DNA of 64,000 nt from Nymphaea colorata (lineage: Eukaryota > Streptophyta > Magnoliopsida > Nymphaeales > Nymphaeaceae), in NCBI RefSeq assembly GCF_008831285.2, contig NC_045146.1, forward strand, positions 19,771,149 to 19,835,148, read 5' to 3'. Below the pieces are notes generated by a model. That model did not search any database, was not told where the DNA came from, and saw only the letters and a list, made by a program, of their open reading frames with translations. Shown here piece after piece: positions 1 to 13,150 of this stretch. The position numbers and the translations under genes were made by a program. Every line of letters begins with the position of its first letter. Positions within the stretch are counted from its first letter, which is position 1.

Positions 1-148
1 CCAACGACACTTAGCACCGCTTCGAATGCTTCGGTGATTACAGTAGGAATTTGAACTCAGCTAATTAATCTCTCTTTATCTTCTTTCACTGATCAATTGA
101 AATGACCAGCCAGTTTTTCTGACTATAACTGTCCTCTCTGGCTGCAGA

Positions 149-896
149 GGAAGAAGAGAGGCAGCGATGTTGAGACGAGGAGGTGGGAGAAGTTGGAGGA
201 GGGTCTTGCCAGGTCGAGGGCGGCGATTAGAAGGGCTGTTCTGGCGAGAAACTACACTTCTTTGATTCACCAGAGCTTCGTGCCGAGGGGGGCCATCTAC
301 CACAATTCTTACGCATTTCATCAGTAAATCAACTTTGTATTTGCCTTCTTTTATAGAAAGTAAAAAGAACTAGGGATCAAGCTTCCTAGGAGTTGATCAG
401 GCCTTGGTCACTTTAAGAATCTTTTAGCAACGAGCTTATAATTTGTAGATGGCATTTGAATCTTGTTACCAATCAGATGTGAAAATGGTAGTTATTATAG
501 CCATAGATCAAGTTACTGACCAGCCATGTCTGGTTTAAACAGGAGCTACATAGAGATGGAGAAGAGGCTGAAGATATGGATCTACAGGGAAGGGGAGCCG
601 CCCATTTTCTATTAACGGATTTAGCGTGTACTCGATTGAGGGCCATTTCATCCAAGAAATGGACAAGCAGAGGCTGCCCTTTATCACCAGTGATCCACAG
701 CAGGCCTTGCTCTACTTCCTCCCTTTCAGTGTTTAAAGAATGTAAAGGTTTGTCGCATCCAAGGCCGGCGTTGTGGATCTTCACCGAATGTGGGCAGTCA
801 TCAGTGACTACATCCATTGAAGTGATAGCAAACAAGTACCCATATTGGAACAACACAAATGGTGCAGATCATTTCATGGTCACCTGCCATGATAGG
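149..896 (+). pseudogene. GT47 exostosin-family glycosyltransferase pseudogene (5' exons)
   Basis: Two exon-like pieces match the stem and start of the catalytic region of plant exostosin (GT47) glycosyltransferases, Golgi type II membrane enzymes of wall polysaccharide synthesis. Piece 1 (about 149-323) reads in one frame with family words such as WEKLEEGLARSRAAIRRA and FVPRGAIYHNSYAFH. It ends at a GT donor (324). Piece 2 resumes after an AG acceptor at 543 with [20 protein letters not shown], so the splice phase is conserved. The frame then breaks: one extra base near 617, a stop after FLPFSV near 735, and a further shift near 815 before KYPYWNNTNGADHFM and CHD, which end at a donor-like GTAAGT (897). 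No later exons were found downstream, and the start and transmembrane segment lie outside the window or are missing. The family call is strong. Loss of function follows from the visible frame breaks, though assembly error is possible for any single one. Confidence 0.8.
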
Positions 897-1559
897 GTAA
901 GTAAAAATCTCCACTTTCCTTCGGTTTTTCTTTACTTCTTCACCCATTATTTGAAGCCATTGTAAAAAACACATTTGCACCAGCCATTATCGCTCACATC
1001 AACTAGTTGTAAACAGTGATTGGAAGCAGCAAGTTTGCATGTGCTAATTCCAATGTCACATTCTGCAAATTATAAAATATTAATATCAAAATCATCCTTC
1101 AGTCATGCACTTAATTTAGTTTTAATGACTGGTGTCGATTGGTGAAGGCGACTTTGATTCCCTATGCGTGAGAAAGCGTCGATAAAGAATTGAACAAGAA
1201 AGGTCCAATCTTATCTGGTTAAACTTGGCTGGACGCTCATTGTACGCGCCGCAGCGGCGGTTGTCACCCTGGTCTGTCTCCGTGGTAAGAATTATTTGTG
1301 AATTTAGTGGGCTTATCGCTTCGGTGTAAAATATAATACTTTCCGAGCTGTAGATTTATTGGAAGCCTCTTTGTATCTAAGATGTACTGGTGTACCGATT
1401 TTATGTCATAGAAAACGTCTCGATCTTCAGAAATTCAAGCTAATGTGTTCCTCCAGTGTACTCCACTTTCGGGAAAACTATCGGCTTGGTCATTAGTGGA
1501 CTGTTCTGAAAATAGATGTCGGTGGCATGCACACATTCATACGCTCAGTGCGCCTTTTT

Positions 1560-1745
1560 CGTTTTCAAATACTGACAGTTCATATCTTAAAACTGAAAAT
1601 ACCAAGCTATACTGACAGTTCATATATGAACACATTCATATATGCACACATTTATATCTTAAACTGAATTATTTTTCAAATATGCACACATTCATATCTT
1701 AAACTGAAATGCCAAGCTATACTGACAGTTCAGGTGAAAACAAGG
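1560..1745. repeat. Short local direct repeats (AT-rich)
   Basis: The words ACTGACAGTTCA, CACATTCATAT and ATCTTAAACTGAA recur several times in 180 bases. This looks like replication-slippage duplication with no coding content. The surrounding stretch from 897 to 3480 contains no recognisable gene. Confidence 0.6.
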
Positions 1746-2328
1746 AGAACAAGAGTCGGCGATTGTCTAGATCAAAATATATTTTTGCATCAATTTGGAC
1801 GGATTAGTTGCATATTCAGGTTCCAAAAAACCAGTAATTTTTAAACGACAATTAGTGTGATCCGATAAATAAGGTGTTCATGGAACCGAGTTTATCATAC
1901 ATCGTCAAAATGTGTAGGTCCGTCTGAAAACCGTCCAACGTTTTGATTGGATCCCTGTTGAAGATAATGGCATCGAAGTGGATTTGAGTTCTCCCCCTGG
2001 ACGTTTAAGAGGCCAATCAAATCAGCTTTATATACCCGCGAGCCAGTGGCCCGTCACCCTTCTGTTGTTTAATGACAGAATATTGGAAAACCGTCGTTAA
2101 AAGCACCAAAACGTTAGCAACAATTTAAAGGTGTAGCAACAGTTTATGGTGCTGGTGCATCTACCGACGGTTTTTGGATTGTTTATCTATTAGGCAACAT
2201 CCAACAACCAAACTTATATACGTGTATATGATGTTGGACTTTTCGATCCAAATTCCACCGGTCTGCGCCATTCAGAATCTGGCGGTGTGTTTAGGGTGGC
2301 GATGATTGGATGGTGGAAGATTTAACCT

Positions 2329-2353
2329 TCTCTCTCTCTCTCTCTCTCTCTTT
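2329..2353. repeat. (TC)n microsatellite
   Basis: An uninterrupted run of TC dinucleotides of about 24 bases. It is followed by a short purine-rich stretch. No gene model is supported next to it. Confidence 0.9.
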
Positions 2354-3479
2354 TTAGAGAGAAGAAGAAGGGGTTAACGGTCATAATCTCACTGTCAGCC
2401 ACCAAACTCTGTAAATTATTTGTTCTGGTCGGAGAGGAGTCACCAGAATCGCAGAAGGTTGGAGACTTTTGGTAGCCAAACTGAAAGCAATCGGAGAAAT
2501 CATAAGATCTGGGCAGGGCCGCCTAATGAATCACGGTGTGAGATGAGCTCTAACGTTAGGAACCACCACGTCGGAGATCAACGATCAGGTTATTCTGATC
2601 AGCCGCCAATAATGACTCAGCGGCGCAGAAGATGATGCAACAGTGGCGGCCCCGCCACTTGGGCGGTGGGATGAAGCTGGTTGACACATATAGGACAAAT
2701 GATCTCAGCACCATTTATTTTTTTTCTCAAGACTTTAACGAAAAAGAAAAGAAATCAGACTTCAAATGCACCATAGAGCGGTTTTGGAGGAGAGATGAAA
2801 TATAACCAGAGATATCTTTTTTATTATAGGTTAAATCGATCACTAGAAAAAGAATTAGGTAAAAAAATATGATTCATTCTAAGAAATCGGACAACTTCGA
2901 GAGAAAAAGAGGCATTTACGAGATGGTGCAATTTGATTCCCTTTGTGTAAATAACTCGGTTCAGAGTTGATAACATCTTTGCCAACTAGAGTAACTCTTA
3001 ATTAATGTTATAGTTTAAGTTTAGTCGATAAATTATAATTCTGTAAACCAGTGATTTAAGTAATGGATATAATTGGGTTCATGTAAGAGAACATGTCAAC
3101 TTAGATTATTAATAAAAATAATTTTGTTATACAGCAGATGATGTTGCACGTTCCATCAAACATATATATGCATATATTGATAGCACAGGTGAAAAAAAAA
3201 AGCTCGGGCATTATCAAATTAAATCTATGTAAAATGTATTTTCCACCAAGTCACTTTTGTCGGAGTTGCATATCACGTTCCAAATTAAGCAGCGAAATCA
3301 GTAATATTTAAAAGTTGGATTCAGAAAAAGAAAAAAAAAATATATCCATGGACATCGATAAAACCTAAATAGGATAAAGGGTCTTATCCTACTCAACCCG
3401 ATCCATAGACCTAGACATCCTTATCTTCTGATGACCTGTCATCCTCATCATCTCACGATGTGCGGCTTCATCTACACGC

Positions 3480-3610
3480 TTCTTAAACCGCCGGCTGCCC
3501 ACTGGAAGGTTAGCTAAATGTTGACCGCCCGTTTGGTCGTCCACCGCTTCATCCGGGCCGTCGATGTCCGCCCCGTCGATGTATAAATTCCGCTTGGCGG
3601 GGATTTCTTA
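3480..3610 (+). promoter_or_regulatory. Promoter-like block A (TATA element), start of non-coding tract A
   Basis: A GC-richer block in AT-rich DNA, with a TATA element GTATAAATTC at 3581-3590. Just upstream is CCGCTTCATCCGGGCCGTCG (3544-3563), which has a near copy in the same position relative to a TATA box at 16.9 kb. The DNA downstream becomes strongly T-rich on the + strand. A short open frame begins at 3693 (about 25 codons, hydrophobic), which could be an upstream ORF or chance. The similarity to block B is seen directly. Promoter activity is inferred. Confidence 0.5.
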
Positions 3611-6600
3611 GTTGCCTTTCCCCGCTCGGGGTTGGGTCATTAGGATTTTAGGTTATTGGGGATCGTTGTTTTCGCTGAGTTTGGTTTGTTTCATGGATCA
3701 GTTTCTGTTCCTGTTTCTGTTGTTCGTGAGTTTGATGATTCAGGAGGAGCGGAGGAGGGCCAGATCTTGAACAGTTATGTCAGCGATCGGCAAGATTGAG
3801 GGTTAGATCTGATTGTAATTGTAGCAAGCCTGCTGTTTTTTTGGATTGAGCTAATCTTTTTAGGGTTTCTCGCTTTGCTGGCGACGATGATCTGGATATT
3901 GCTTGTTTTCGGAACGATTTGGTGGTGTGGATGGTTTTGATGATTTGTTGTTACGGAAACAGCTTCCTCGGGTTTATTTTCGTAGGCTGGAGTTCGTAGA
4001 TTAAGCGACCTGATTTTCTCGTTCGGAAGCGTTGAGGCCCTGCTTGGAGATGGCAGCTGACGGGAATTGGTTTTTCTTTTTGTTCCGTCTGTTTTTGAAG
4101 TTTTTGATTTGCAATCTGGTCGGTTGTAGTACATGAGGATGACGTGGAGTCTATTTCTCTGTGTAATTGTGATAGGCAACCAGAGGATTGTTTGGAGGTT
4201 GGCGTACTTTCAATCTAATACTTGCATGTCGCCTCGGTAGAGGAGTTTGTTGGTCATCATGGTGGTTTGTTTTGGCTAATTAGGCATATTACCGAGATGG
4301 TTGGATGAGTTCTATTAGGCTTAACTTCCTTTTTGTTGGATATAGGTTTCGCTGTTTATATTCGTGAATTGGAGACCAGTTTCAGCGATGGGGTGGAAGG
4401 AATGGACTCTGATGTGGTTCTGTTTTTTATTATGAGGCGGTTCAGTTCCATTCTAGAGTTTGCTTTCTATCAAGGGGAATCCTATTACGCGATATTGATT
4501 TTAGCTACTTATTTGGTTCTTGTAGAGGTTCTTCTCCGTTCATGGTGTAATGAAGAAGCCTTTTTTGTTCGTACATCAGTTGTAGAGCTCGGAAGATCCT
4601 GCTTTTAAGCTATCTGCTAACAGACAAGTGCAGTGTCTCTGGGACAAATTTTAGCCTAAGACGCGATTTTTTGGACTTTTAAGATACCCAGCGTTTTTTA
4701 AGTTCCCAAAATTATCGGTTGTTCGATTTCTATGTTTACGGTCGGATCACTTTGCAGGGTCTAAATTGCGGGATACCATGTAGTGATCGATCTGAGACGA
4801 GAACCTGGAGCCGCAATCGACGGGCCTTTGAGTTGACCGTCTGACCTATATAACTTTGTGGTTTGGTATGGCTCCTCTGTTGTTATCATTGGAATTTTTT
4901 TTTTTATCAGTTATTGGTTATCTCTAACTGCCTGCAGGCTATTAACCTCCGTCCCATTCAAACTTGGACAAAATGCGGACATGATTTTAGGTACCAACAA
5001 CTGTTTGAAGCCAGACTTGGATGAACATTGGGTTCCTGTTTTTGTCGGCCAGGGGTTTCCTTTTAGTTGGTCATTTGCGCTTTATTCTTTATTAGCGACG
5101 TGATTCTATTTTGAGATTTGGTTAATATCTCTGGGGCCTCGAATTTCTTTTCTTTTTGTTTTGGTATCAAAGGGTTGCTTGGAAAATTTTTGAGTTTCTT
5201 TGATTCAAAATATTTCAGGCTTCTTGCACCTGTTACTGTGGATTACTGTGATCTGTAGGAGCCTTTAAAAATAACTTTAAGGACTATAAAAGTTTTGCAA
5301 ATTCTCACTTAAAACTTGTTAGTTTTACTATTTGTTAAATCACTTGAGTTCTAAAAAAATGTTAAGGATGTGTTTCTACGGGGATATAGTATTGCAATCT
5401 CAACTTTCACAGTGGATGCCCTTGATTGGTCGACTTCTTCACCTCACACTTTTCTCAATGTTCTAGTTGCATTTGAACTGGTTTTAGGTTCCATTATTTG
5501 TTTTTGGGATGGATAATTGTTTGGTTTCATATTGTAATCTTTTATCATGAGACATGGAGTAACACCTTGACTAGGTACGACTATTTATTTTAATTCACTT
5601 GGAACTGGGTTAGAATTTTATATAATTAATTGGAGTTATTGAATGTCGTCCACTTGGCATCAAGTTGTTTTACTTTAATATTGTATTGACCTTAATATAG
5701 TTGTACTTGACTGTAAACGTCTACTGAAGCTGTAACTAAAGTTTACTGAAGCTTATTAGTTCCATTGTTTATTATTCCTAATATCAGTTTTTTCTCCGGC
5801 GGGGCGGTGGATCAAGTATTACGAAATATTACTTCTTGATTAAGGATGTTTGAAAGTGGTCGTTTTGTTATTCCATGACATTTTTAATATTCCAGACAAT
5901 CTTTCGTGGTCGTTTTATTATCTCATGACGTTTTTAATATTTCAAGTAGCATTTGAGCGTTTTTATATACAATATTTGTGTCCATTAATCTCTTCTTTAA
6001 TTTGATTTCTTTTGGCTTCGCTGTTGCGAGTTTCCTGTTTTAACTTTTTGAATTCATCTACCTTATTTGCTTCCGTTTGTTTTGCGACGTATAATTATCT
6101 GTTTAGATGTTATCTAATGTGCTACTATTGGATTTTGCGATGGTCGTTGACTTTAACCCACCTATAGGTCAAATAAAATGTTTGTTAGTTCTTCGTGTGT
6201 TGTCCTGCTGTTCGTGCATGTAGAAGGGTTTTGGAAGTTCTCTCTCTGTTCTCTTTTGAGACTTAGAGGTTTTTTCCCCTTCTCTTTTGAGGCTTAGAAG
6301 CTAGAAGTTTTCATCTTGTACTTTGACTGAATATTAACGATAGGTTAATTAATTAGTTGGTTGCTGTTGCTGCATATCAACCTTAGCATTATCTTCTTCT
6401 TTGCAGCAGTTTTTTGTTGGCCGGTAGTCCATCGTCGACAATTATGGCTTCGTTCTTCTTTTGAAGATTCATTATTTATATGAGGATGTCTTTGCTGGTG
6501 AACCACGTTGCCTGAGTGGGGATCGTATTTGTGGATGGGCATTCCTTTGTGTACGGTGGAAACAGTTATCCTTCGAGCTTGTTTTAGACTTTCCGTTGAG

Positions 6601-6814
6601 CTCTTTTTTGGTCATCCTTTTGATGGTAGAATATTGCAGCTTTGATCATGCGTTGGGATTTCTGTTCGGCTCAATGTAGGAATTTTTATTATTTCATTTT
6701 CATTTCGGTGAAAATCGTCTTGGTGCTTCAGGAGGTGTGTTTGCAGATAAATGAAGAGTATCTATCCATGTGGAAAATGGTTCCTTTATTTAGTTGGCTT
6801 ATTTCTTGGAGTTT

Positions 6815-7105
6815 GGGATGGAATTGCGGAATGCATCGAAGGTGGTTGATTAGGAGTTGGCACGTGTTGCTTTGCTTTTGTCATAATTTTGACTTGATGT
6901 GAACAGATAAAAAAAAATCGTCGTGGTGCTTGAGGAGCGGGTGCTTGTATATAGATGAAAGTGTATTTCGTCGGTGATCAAGTTGGAGAAGGGTTCCTTT
7001 GTTTAGTTGGTCTATGTTCTTTGGGGGAAATCAAACCATGGGAGTTGGGATTGGACTGTGGAATGCATCGAAGGTGGTTAATTAGGAGTGGGCGTGTGTT
7101 TTCGT
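6815..7105 (+). repeat. Diverged direct duplication, about 240 bp apart
   Basis: GGAATGCATCGAAGGTGGTT at about 6829 and again at about 7060 sits in similar flanks (AATTAGGAGTGGGC-like after it, TTAGTTGG before it). The segment between about 6780 and 6870 is a diverged copy of that between about 7005 and 7105. No convincing protein is encoded. Confidence 0.6.
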
Positions 7106-8039
7106 CCGTCTTAATTTCGGCTTGGTGTCGCCGAATCGTTCTATTGATATCTTTATGGCTTCGTGGAAGAATCTGTTTTTCCCCCCTGCTTGGCCGTCGT
7201 CCTTGCCGTCGGAAAGTTGTTTCCACCGTGCTCAGGTTTTCTAAGTTAAAAAGCTTTTTTTCCTTGTACAGTGATGGAGGATTGTTGTCAAGCCTTGTTA
7301 TCCAGTTCACAGATTACGTTACTTGTTAAGTAGTTTAGAGGGATGATCCTTTGTTAGGGTTGGGATTCATCCGTTGATCTTGATTGCAATTTAGTGACTT
7401 GCTGCGAGATTGCTGTTGGAGTTGTCAGCTTGACGGATTCTGTTTTGGAGGTCTTTTCCTGGTCTGTTGTTTGAAGTCCTTGTACCTCTATGTTGGAAAT
7501 TGTAATCTTTTTAATCTTCTGTGTGCTCGTTTTAGGTATTAGCTTTAGTCACCTGATCTTGGACAGGTGGAATGTCTTGTAATAAAATCTTGTGACTTGC
7601 AATTAGTTTTTTTGAAATCAGTTATTGCCTTGCAGGCACTTCAGTTAATCTGTTAATGAACCAGTGACAAAAGCGTGCAATACGATTTTTTTTTTTGGTT
7701 AAATAATTTTATTTAATTATGAATGCATTGCAGTGTATATCTGTTTAATAGTTTTTTTTTTGGGTATTTGCAGTGATTTGATAGCTTTTCAGTATGGTCG
7801 CATGTTTCTTTCAGTTTAGACAATTATTAATTGTAAAATTGGCTGAACATCTTTTATTGGAGTGGATTCTCTTATTTAAGTTGGATTGTTCTAGATGTTG
7901 AAGTCGGTGATGATTTGACACATCTAAGATCTAGGCTAGTTCGAAATCTAAGGTAGGTAGGACGTGTCCTAAATAAAACCGTGTAAAAAATCATATAAAG
8001 ATATCGGTGGAGTTTGTAGTTATTTGTTACAGTTGCGTA

Positions 8040-8660
8040 TTGTTGGAATTGTTAGAACTTAAAAGGATGATTGTGTATCTAGCAGTTACATTGTTATGGG
8101 CGTGTATTTTGTCAGTACTCGTTTGATAGATTAGTAAAATGAGTGCGGAGTTTCCCAGAGCGAACCTATCTCGTGAAGTGTGCATTGATAGAATTGTTGG
8201 AATTCGAAAAGATGATTGTGTGTACTTACATAGAATTGTTGGAATTCGAAAAGATGATTGTGTATACTTACATTGTTGTAGGCGTGTATTCTGTTAGAAT
8301 TACTTGGCGCTCTAATAGATACGTAAAATATATTGAATGTTCCCACAGCGAACCTATTTTTTTGTCTCGTGAAGTTGAGGGCGTCGTTGTCAACCTTGTT
8401 TTCTATTAAACTTTGTATACTTTATAGAACTACGGAGGTTCCCAGAACGAACCTAGCTCGTGAAGTGTGTATTGTTAGAATTCGAAAAGATGATTGTGTA
8501 TTACATTGTTGTAGGCGTGTATTTTATTAGAATTCCCTGGGCGCTCTAATAGATACGGAAAATAGGTGCGAAGGTTCCCAGATCTATCCTATTTTTTAAC
8601 TCGTGAAGTTAAGGTCGTCGTTGTGAACTTTGAACGACGAACTTTGTTTTCTATTAAACT
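8040..8660 (+). repeat. Irregular repeat cluster in tract A
   Basis: The unit GGAATTCGAAAAGATGATTG and its variants occur at about 8044, 8200, 8238 and 8477, with shared flanks (TTCCCAGAGCGAACCTA, CTCGTGAAGTTGAGG, GTAGGCGTGTATT). At least four diverged copies are shuffled within 600 bases. No protein-like frame spans the copies. Confidence 0.65.
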
Positions 8661-9229
8661 TTGTATAATTTATAGAACTACTTTAAGTTTGAACAATGGA
8701 AAACCTATAATTATGATGTTTGTGGGAGAGTATGTTGACAAGGGTAACACTGTAGTGCTATTTCGGTCGATGACCAGATCATGTTGGAAAATTTTGACGG
8801 ATTTTGGTCGTGGGGGATTCTGATGTTAACGTTTCAAACCAGAACATTTTATTTAAGTGTTGGTGGGACAAATCGTAGGAGGCGGATGCCATAACATGAC
8901 CATGCAAAATTATGTTACTCTTGTATGATTTTCCATCTCTGTCTTAGTACTTGAATGTATGACAAGGTGTATATGTTATGCTTTAAGAAGCAAACTGTCT
9001 AAAGGGCATTATTTTCATTTTGGAATTGCAATTTGGGGAATATTTGACTACTCTTAAAACTCCCAGCCTAAGATGGGGAACCTTATAGGAGATTTCTCTT
9101 TTATGGTATCGTAAGTTCTTTTTTGATGGTGCTGGTGAAGATCATCTGAACTGTATTTCCTTGGGAAGAACTGGTGGTGCTAGTACATCCTGTAGATTGG
9201 ACTTTAGTACAAGTATTTGTTTTCTCTGG

Positions 9230-9430
9230 CTTTTAGGTCGAGAGTATGTTTTTCCCTTGTTTGTAGATTGGTGAATGCCGTTTAATCTTTATTTTTTTAA
9301 GTGTCAGGCTTTTAGGTCGTGAATATGTTTTTTCTCGTTTGTAAATTGATTAAGGCCATTTAATCTTAATTTTTAGGTCGAAAATATGTTTTTCCCTTAT
9401 TTGTAGATTGATGAAGGCCATTTAATCTGT
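9230..9430 (+). repeat. Threefold repeat, about 70-95 bp units
   Basis: Three diverged copies of GGCTTTTAGGTCG followed by ATATGTTTTTCCC, then TTTGTAGATTG and GCCATTTAATC. The unit is non-coding and looks like local amplification inside the T-rich tract. Confidence 0.7.
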
Positions 9431-11110
9431 CTTTTAAGTTGTCACGTATGACCTGTCCTCAGTTTCAGCAGTTGGTTAATAATTTTCAGTGAAATTGTCC
9501 TTTGATTGGGCCGAAGTCATCTTGACATTCAGTTGATTAATAGAGCATGTTATGTTTTCGAACATTTCACGATGCTGGAACGGAATGTTATGTTATTGTG
9601 TTACATTGTTGCTGTGGGTCTGTTTGTGAGCTTTCCTAATGGTCTCAATTAACTCATAACCTCTATACTGAAAATCAAAAATGAAATTTTCCTAGTTTTA
9701 GAAGATTTGTTGAGGGTAGGTTAACTTTCCTAATGGTTTCAATTCATGGTTCCTTACTGAAGCACATGGAAAAATTTCCTAGCTGTAGAGAGGCGTTAGT
9801 TTTCGATGTATTTTCTTATTAGGGCGTGTTATATTGTCGAATATTAACTATGATGGAAATGTAATATTTTTTCCTGGGTGCATGTTCCTTCTTGAGCTTT
9901 TATGTGATGGGCAAGTGGGTGCCTGTTCCTTCTTGAGCTTTGATGTTTGGGTGACATTCTCTTTTCCCTAATAGGCTAATACTAATACCAAGGGTCCCAT
10001 TCGTATGTAGCATTATCGAGTCGTAGTTACATAAAAGAAATCAGTTCGTGTTTATCATTGTGGAGCCGTTGTTCTATCAAAGAAGTCGGTGTTCGTGGAT
10101 AAACATTTAAGTTGTGGCTTCTAGTCCACTAATGTGTTGTCTCACGTATTCCAGTTTTTTCTTATTTTTCAATATATGTTGAATTTTCTCTTATTTTTCA
10201 ATATATGTTGAAATTTCATCATATCATATCTTTAAAATGATTCCATAAGAGAAATCAGTTCGTGTGTATCATTCTGGAGGTGTTGTTATCGGTACGTAGG
10301 TGATAGATGAACATTTAAGTTTAATTCATGTTCTTGTGTAGCTTTGCAAAAAATACTAAATTGGTAACTACGTTTCTTACTGTAGTCTAAGGTACTTCTT
10401 GTTACTTATTTGCCATTGGACATATTTGCCGTTTGACAATCACAATCTATCTCATTGATATTTGATATTTGCTGTGTATCTGATCCCTTCATATTCTCCC
10501 CTGTAATTTGAAAGCCAAATAGAGACTTAACTTTTTTTTTTTTAATGTTTATATGCTACCCAACACGTGTTTTATGACATTTACTAGTTTTGTAACTATG
10601 CATGAGGATATTGCATGTCGTATAAGGAGGTAATAAGTAAGTATTTTTAATATGTTGAGAAAACATATTTTCCGATATTTTGCAGGCGAGAAAAGAATTT
10701 GTATAAGTAAAAGATAAGCGTGTCTTCAATCAAGCGCAAGTGAAAGAAAAGGATCTCTTTGAAGAGAGAGAAAAGAATTTCTATTATGTTATTTTGAAGG
10801 AAAAATAAGCCTGTCATTTCAATTCAAACCTGATCTTCTAGCAAGTAATAAGAATCGTAGGCTCCCTGGATATGAGGCCTTTCATTGACTATTCTTCCTG
10901 GGGTAAATTCCATAATAAATTGTTTGGGCATATTTTATGTTGGAAGGACAAACGGGACAAACGGAGGCCAAGAAAGTGTCTGATTTATATTTTTATATAT
11001 CAAGTAACCTGCTCATCATACTTCTATTCAACATCAAGTAAATTAAAGGGGCTGAAACTGAATTTAAAGAGATGCTAAAGAGATGTGGAAGCAAGTGCCA
11101 CTACAAGACC

Positions 11111-11344
11111 CTCTTACTAAAATATAAAGATGCAATTCAGTGTGAAAATCGAAGTGTGTGAACATGAGGGATTTAAGTGTGGTTAACAAATGTACATTTA
11201 TTTTTTCTCTGATGTTGCTATAGAAGTCTCTTACTAAAATATAAAGATGCAATTCAGTGTGAAAATCGAAGTGTGTGAACATGAGGGATTTAAGTGTGGT
11301 TAACAAATGTACATTTATTTTTTCTCTGATGTTGCTATAGAAGT
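11111..11344 (+). repeat. Perfect tandem duplication, 117 bp x 2
   Basis: 11111-11227 is repeated at 11228-11344 with no difference that I could see, both beginning CTCTTACTAAAATATAAAGA. Near-identity shows a recent duplication or an assembly duplicate. Confidence 0.9.
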
Positions 11345-12741
11345 CTCTGATCTCTTTGTATGGATAGCGACGATTCCTATGCTTTTATCTCTGTCGATTC
11401 TTTTGGGTCGTGCACGGCATCTATGGCCTCCGATATTAACAATTTGGATTTTGGTAGGAAAGCTAAAATGCCATTTGGAGACTAATTTAACAATTTTGGT
11501 TTTTTGGTTGGAAAGGGGAAAGGTCGCATGGGATCAGTCTTTGAGATCAAATCTTGTACATTTCTGTTCTGTCCTTGGTGAATGTTTTTATTTTACCTCT
11601 TCTCTGTTTTTAATTTTATCTTTGTGATGTTTGCTGTAAAAATGTGGCTTGCATTTGTGTCCTTGGAACTTCTTCGGTATTTCTGTTGGTGATTATCTCT
11701 ACCGCTCGTGCTTCTATCTTGCTGCGAACGGAGACCTTGACCGTGTAGTTTTTTTCTGTTGTGCTTGACCAGTTTGTGATAGCATTAGCATGAGAAGTTT
11801 AGGTTCAGACCATTTCTGTGTTTTGAGCGGATAATCAATTGACCGTGCACCAAGACATTTCATCTGACTGGATAATTGAGATTTTTGGCTGTCTTTTTCT
11901 ACTTTCTTGAGTATTTGACTCTTCCTATTTCTCATGCACAGAGCCTTGTAGTCTGACTGGATGATTGAGATTTTCTTTCTCGAGTATTTGTGTCTCTTTT
12001 CTATTTCTCGTGTACAGAGCCTTGTTGTTTTATTAACTTTTGGCTATCTTTCCTATTTCTATGATTTGAGTCTTCTGCTTCTATTGTATTCCCCTTGTTG
12101 TTTTGCAAGTGCCATTCTTTTTTCCTCGAGTATTTATTTGCCTCCATCTTATGTTTCCCCTCCATTTTTGTTCTCTTACTGTACTGGGAATTCTGTGTTA
12201 TGTGGGCTGATGCTGTTGACAGTATATTATTATCTTTTGACTTGAAGTATTTTGTATTTCCCTATCCTTCTATAATTTGGGTGTTGCTTGTTCTATAATT
12301 TGAGTTTCCCCTATTCTTCTCTCCAAGACTCTGCTTTGTGTTGGAGAGCTGGTGCTGTTGACGATATACTAATGTGGTATACTAATGTCGTCGTCATTTG
12401 TTACTTGTCACATTTGAAGTATTTCCTTTGTAGGAAGGATTAACAGTGTTCTCCTTGCATTTGTACTATTTTGTTTGTATGTAGGATCACGTTTGAAGTA
12501 TTTTGTTTTGGTTACAATCTAAAATTTCCATTGCATTTGCAGTATTTTGTTTGTATCTTATTTTCCGGTATCCTTATTTTCTATTATCTTGTATGATGAG
12601 TTTTGAAGTATTCTTTTATGTAACTTGAGGCAGTTACAATATAAAATCTAAAACTTGCTCTTCTGATTTGAGTTTTGCGTTTTGCTTCAATAGTTGTATT
12701 TTTTTTTCTTGTTTTCGAATTATTCATTTAAAAATTTTCTA

Positions 12742-12843
12742 GTGTCCTTTGTTTCTTGGGCTTTTTTGTTTTTGAAATTGACACGGGATTCTGTGTCCTT
12801 TGTTTCTTGGGCTTTTTTGTTTTTGAAATTGACACGGGATTCT
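12742..12843 (+). repeat. Tandem duplication, 51 bp x 2
   Basis: Two identical 51-base units starting GTGTCCTTTGTTTCTTGGGC, at 12742 and 12793. The length is divisible by three, but the surrounding frame shows no known protein. Confidence 0.9.
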
Positions 12844-12999
12844 GTGTTGTGTTGTGTTGTTGGCAGTGTATATTAATATTTTTTGACACTTTCTACAGTG
12901 GTTTGTGTTGGTGTTGTTGGCGGTATATTAACAACTTTGGACATTTGCTACAGTGGTTTCGTCATTTGAGGTATTTTGTAGGTAGGGTTAGGTAACTCC

Positions 13000-13150
13000 G
13001 CCATTGGGGGGTCATCTACTCTGCCAATGCCAGTCCCAAGCCTGGACAAAGGAGGAGGGCCATCCTACTATGATCATGCGTTGTATCGAGTGGTCATCTA
13101 CTCTGCCAATGCCAGTCCCAAGCCTGGATAAAGGAGGAGGGCCCAAGCCT
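13000..13150 (+). repeat. Dispersed repeat with core AGTCCCAAGCCTGG, two tandem copies
   Basis: GTCATCTACTCTGCCAATGC, then AGTCCCAAGCCTGGA and AAAGGAGGAGGG, occurs twice about 70 bases apart. The same core, preceded by AACTCCGCCATTGG, recurs at about 23220 and 25560. The element family is not identified. It is a dispersed repeat by its copy number in this window alone. Confidence 0.75.
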
